Translations under genes and position numbers: made by a program
Notes under the pieces: model-generated
Databases searched by the model: none
What the model was told of the DNA's origin: nothing
Seen by the model: only the letters and a program-made list of their open reading frames with translations
Source of the DNA: Guadua angustifolia
Taxonomy: Eukaryota > Streptophyta > Magnoliopsida > Poales > Poaceae
Direction: 5' to 3'
NCBI GenBank assembly: GCA_036346375.1
Contig: CM070500.1
Coordinates: 83,742,437 to 83,806,436 of the forward strand
DNA length: 64,000 nucleotides
Shown here: positions 61,416 to 64,000 of the stretch, piece by piece
Numbering within the stretch: the first letter of the stretch is position 1
How the letters are laid out: each line of letters starts with the position of its first letter

Positions 61416-62402
61416 GGGTATATAAGTGATAAGACCCACAATTTTATACCATGCTTTACTAACAGTGAGAAACAACTAGCCTGTAGATGGGGCAAAGCTG
61501 GCATGAATATAAGACGGAGTTGCTAGCTATACGAGGTTTGCTGATAATGTCTACAGAAGAATACAACATGGCCAATCAAGTGTACAACCAACAATACTAT
61601 CTGTAGCTTCTAAGGTAATATTTTATTTGTATGTTTTATTTCACTCCAACTCAATTTTTTATTAACATTGAGCAATACATGTAGGTACACCATGGCATAT
61701 CTGTATATGTATCATAATGGAAGACCGACGAAGTTATGTCGAGTGAGAACATTTATTTAGGTGAGAAAGACTCAATTCAAATATCATTTGCTTTACTATT
61801 GAAATGAATGTAACTAAAATGTGAACTTGATCAATTGATTCACAAATGTATTGAAATAAAGTATTATTTGTTGACAACTTGATATATTACTGCTACATGC
61901 CTATTTTACAACTTCACATTGTTCAAAATATAGCAAATATCATGCCAATTTTTCCCAAAATTATTCACATTTTTTTCATAGTTGCGCTATTGTTGCAAAA
62001 CATGTACTTTACAATTTGACATGGTCTCCACATACAAGAATGGTCATGCCGGAATTTTGTCATATTTCTCCATAATACTTTGTGCATTTCCAACATTGTT
62101 CTGATTTTTTAGCCTTTCTCCTTTTTCACATTTTTCACATTTTTTTGAAAATTTTCCTGCTTTTCTCCTTTTTTTCCATCCATTTTTCCAGTCTGTCACG
62201 ATTTTCAAAAATATCAGCCGATAATTGGCCTGAACTGGGCGGTTTTCGGTCATTTTCAACTGATTTTCGTCACGACCGACACGGCTCAACTCCGGTTTTG
62301 GTTTTGAATTTGAATTCGCAAACAACATGATTTTCAGCATATTTTCAGCAAAAATCGGTATCGGCCACTGCTCGGTTTTCCATGGCTATTTGGTTTTGCA
62401 AA
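61416..62402. other. AT-rich sequence between the hAT remnant and the MutS exon
   Basis: No gene seen. 62040-62340 is rich in TTTTC and TTTTTCACATTTTTT words and has short frames on both strands without a known domain. Confidence 0.4.
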
Positions 62403-62608
62403 CCCTGGCTGAAAGTGCACGTAGTAAGTTTGAATGGCCGAATCCCTTCAATATCAGGGATGCAAACGGAAGACAACCAAAGGACCCACTTTATGTCAAT
62501 AGAACTCTTTATATTCCGCCTAATGCATTGAGAAAGATGTCAACACCTCAAAAGCAATACGGGAATATTAAGTGCAAATATATGGATGTTGTCCTCTTTT
62601 TCAAAGTG
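62403..62608 (+). pseudogene. MutS domain I exon of an MSH7/MSH6-like mismatch-repair protein
   Basis: One exon of a plant MutS homologue that recognises DNA mismatches as a dimer with MSH2. The frame reads SKFEWPNPFNIRDANGR, then RTLYIPPNALRKMSTPQKQY, then CKYMDVVLFFKV, followed directly by the donor GTAAGT at 62609. This is the start of MutS domain I. The IRDAN and KYMDVVLFFKV phrases fit plant MSH7 and MSH6, and I lean to MSH7. The next expected exon (beginning with the mismatch-contacting GKFYELY) is not found in the following 1.4 kb, and the other MutS domains are absent, so this is a fragment, perhaps carried by a transposon or left by deletion. Confidence 0.75.
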
Positions 62609-63218
62609 GTAAGTTTCCTCATTACTGACTTGGTATACTGTAAGATTATCACGTAAAAAGATTACTGTTACGGCTAATCAGTATGTCTCATACCTTGGTG
62701 TCATACCGAGCAATTGCCTAACACTATACATAGGAAGTGGACGAATGTTAGTTTCTGAATGGTCCCTGGTGAGAAATGCCCTCAACACTATTGATGGCCT
62801 CAAAAGCAGAATAAAAAACAAACATCCTAATTCTAAAATCCGATTATCACAATTCAGTCCACCCATATACATTAGAATCCATAATCTACTTCATATATGT
62901 TTTTGGATTCCAGCTATTGGAGAATCGGTCTCTCTATAACCACAATCCAGAATCAACTTTTAGAGAATCTAAAGCAAAAACAAATAGGTCCTTAAACACA
63001 CGGCCAAGCATGCATTCAATCAAAGCTTAGCTCGAACCAGCGGTCAACGCCCCCACACCCGCCACCCAACTAAGGGTGTTGCTAGCAATCGGACATCTGA
63101 TCCCAGCTATTTTTCTCAGACATGTCAGTGCAACATCTTTTTCATTCGTGCAATATTTTTTCCATTGTACAACATTTTTTTGCATACACATTCTTACTGT
63201 TATCGAGCGTTTTTGGAA
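62609..63218. other. Non-coding sequence after the MutS exon
   Basis: Starts with a GTAAGT splice donor. No second exon found. 62880-63000 contains TTTTGGATTCCAGC and AACAAATAGGTCC, which look like the end of a MITE whose other end I did not locate. Confidence 0.4.
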
Positions 63219-63721
63219 TTTTTTAAATAATACATTTTTATTCAGAATTTCAAAAATATACCACGGAAAAAAATTACGAAATATACCCTGCTTGGATTGG
63301 GCGATGGGGCGAAAATAGAAAAAATAAGCAGGCGACAAGAGGCCACGTCACTGACCTCTCATGCGCTGATGAAATGGCGACATGGCTAATTCAACCCCTA
63401 AGTAGCCACGATTTTCGGTTTAAGTGGCGCGTGTGCCCTGTCGCCATTTCATCCAGGCGGCAGACGTCAATTTAGCCCTGTCGCCATTTCATTGGCGGCA
63501 GGCTAATTGATTCTGTCGCCTAATGAAAGGCGGCGAGAATCAAATTAGCTGTCGCCATTTCATTGGCGACAGGAGGCTAGAGGGTGATGTGGCCTCGTCA
63601 TGCCGCTTATTTTTTGCTATTTACTCGCCGCCCATCCAATCCAAGCGGCAGGGTATATTTCGTAATTTTTTTTCGTGGTATATTTTTGAAATTTGAATAA
63701 AAATGTATTATTTTAAAAAAT
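63219..63721. mobile_element. Long-TIR MITE with internal hairpin words
   Basis: Arms of about 130 bp: left TTTTTTAAATAATACATTTT then TTACGAAATATACCCTGC, right in inverted order ending AATGTATTATTTTAAAAAAT. Between them GTCGCCATTTCAT occurs several times in both orientations, including the near-perfect palindrome CTGTCGCCATTTCATTGGCG (from about 63549). Flanks CGTTTTTG (left) and CGTGTTTTTG (right) may be a 9-10-bp target duplication, pointing to a Mutator-derived MITE. Confidence 0.65.
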
Positions 63722-63891
63722 CGTGTTTTTGTTGCACACGGTGATTACAAATATTTCACGCATGAGAAGAAAATATTGTAACGATCCAAATCGACATTTC
63801 TACTATTATGTAAAAAATGTTATACGTATAAAAAAAATATTATAGGCATCAAAAAAATCGAATGCGCGATCACAAGTCATGAGGCCCAACT
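63722..63891. other. Short AT-rich spacer
   Basis: No gene or repeat end recognised. Confidence 0.4.
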
Positions 63892-64000
63892 AAGGCCCTG
63901 TTTGGTGGAAATTGTAATTTGAAATTGTAAAATTTGATTTTAGCTTGTTGTGGTCAAAAACAATTGTGAGTCAAGCAATTGTAGCTTTTCTTAAGATTTG
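63892..64000. mobile_element. Left end of a GGCCCTGTTTGG-type MITE, cut by the window end
   Basis: AAGGCCCTGTTTGGTGGAAA is a typical grass MITE terminus. The partner end would lie outside the window. Confidence 0.55.

Noticed and set aside
62044..62340. Lys-rich minus-strand frame with possible coiled coil
   Set aside because: It comes from TTTTTC-rich low-complexity DNA and has no family match.

Overview
This window looks like a transposon-dense intergenic stretch of a plant nuclear genome, most probably a grass. The evidence is stacked Ty3/gypsy and Ty1/copia retrotransposons, a two-gene CACTA (En/Spm) transposon, many MITEs of grass type, plant-specific gene fragments (a DUF26/Gnk2 receptor-kinase exon and an MSH7-like mismatch-repair exon), GT-AG introns and no bacterial gene organisation. 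I find no complete intact host gene, no RNA gene and no CRISPR array. The clear coding content is transposon proteins, mostly frameshifted, plus short host-gene fragments.

Layout. 1-7740: 3' part of a Tat-lineage Ty3/gypsy element (RT, RNase H, second RNase H and integrase remnants, a long 3' region with a decayed antisense coding stretch, and a 3' LTR at 7085-7740). 7741-9157: copia-type gag with zinc knuckles and five 81-bp repeats, but no pol behind it. 9208-12033: 2.8-kb element with GGCCCTG inverted ends. 12745-18257: a solo LTR (TSD ATTTT) with a second solo LTR nested inside it (13285-16165, TSD CATGT). 18767-22716: a non-autonomous relative of the first Tat element, with two LTRs around a ~36-copy, ~51-bp GC-rich tandem array. 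24333-33574: a complete-ended CACTA element (TSD CGT) with both transposase genes on the minus strand. 33575-53181: three copies (A, B, C) of one host segment carrying MITEs and, in A and B, a DUF26 exon. A second LTR of the nested family, itself split, lies between and around the copies. 53182-56630: gag, primer-binding site and LTR of a minus-strand copia element, running into a 100-N scaffold gap (56631-56730). 56731-64000: a MITE-rich region holding a duplicated ~700-bp segment, a hAT transposase remnant, and two exons resembling plant MSH7.

How the parts relate. The Tat element at the left end and the 3.95-kb element at 18767 share LTRs and the sequence just before the 3' LTR, so the first is the kind of autonomous partner that could have moved the second. 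The A/B/C duplication includes the right end of the CACTA element, so it postdates that insertion.

A caution for every reading frame here: the A, B and C copies differ mostly by one-base losses at CAG/CTG and CCG sites over one part of the segment, yet A and B differ only at homopolymers over the adjoining 1.56 kb. This looks like base-calling error at methylated CHG sites, so many frameshifts below may be assembly error and not real decay. I did not find a convincing new biological system. The best leads are this error signature, the tandem array in the non-autonomous Tat element, the nested solo LTRs and the MSH7-like fragment.
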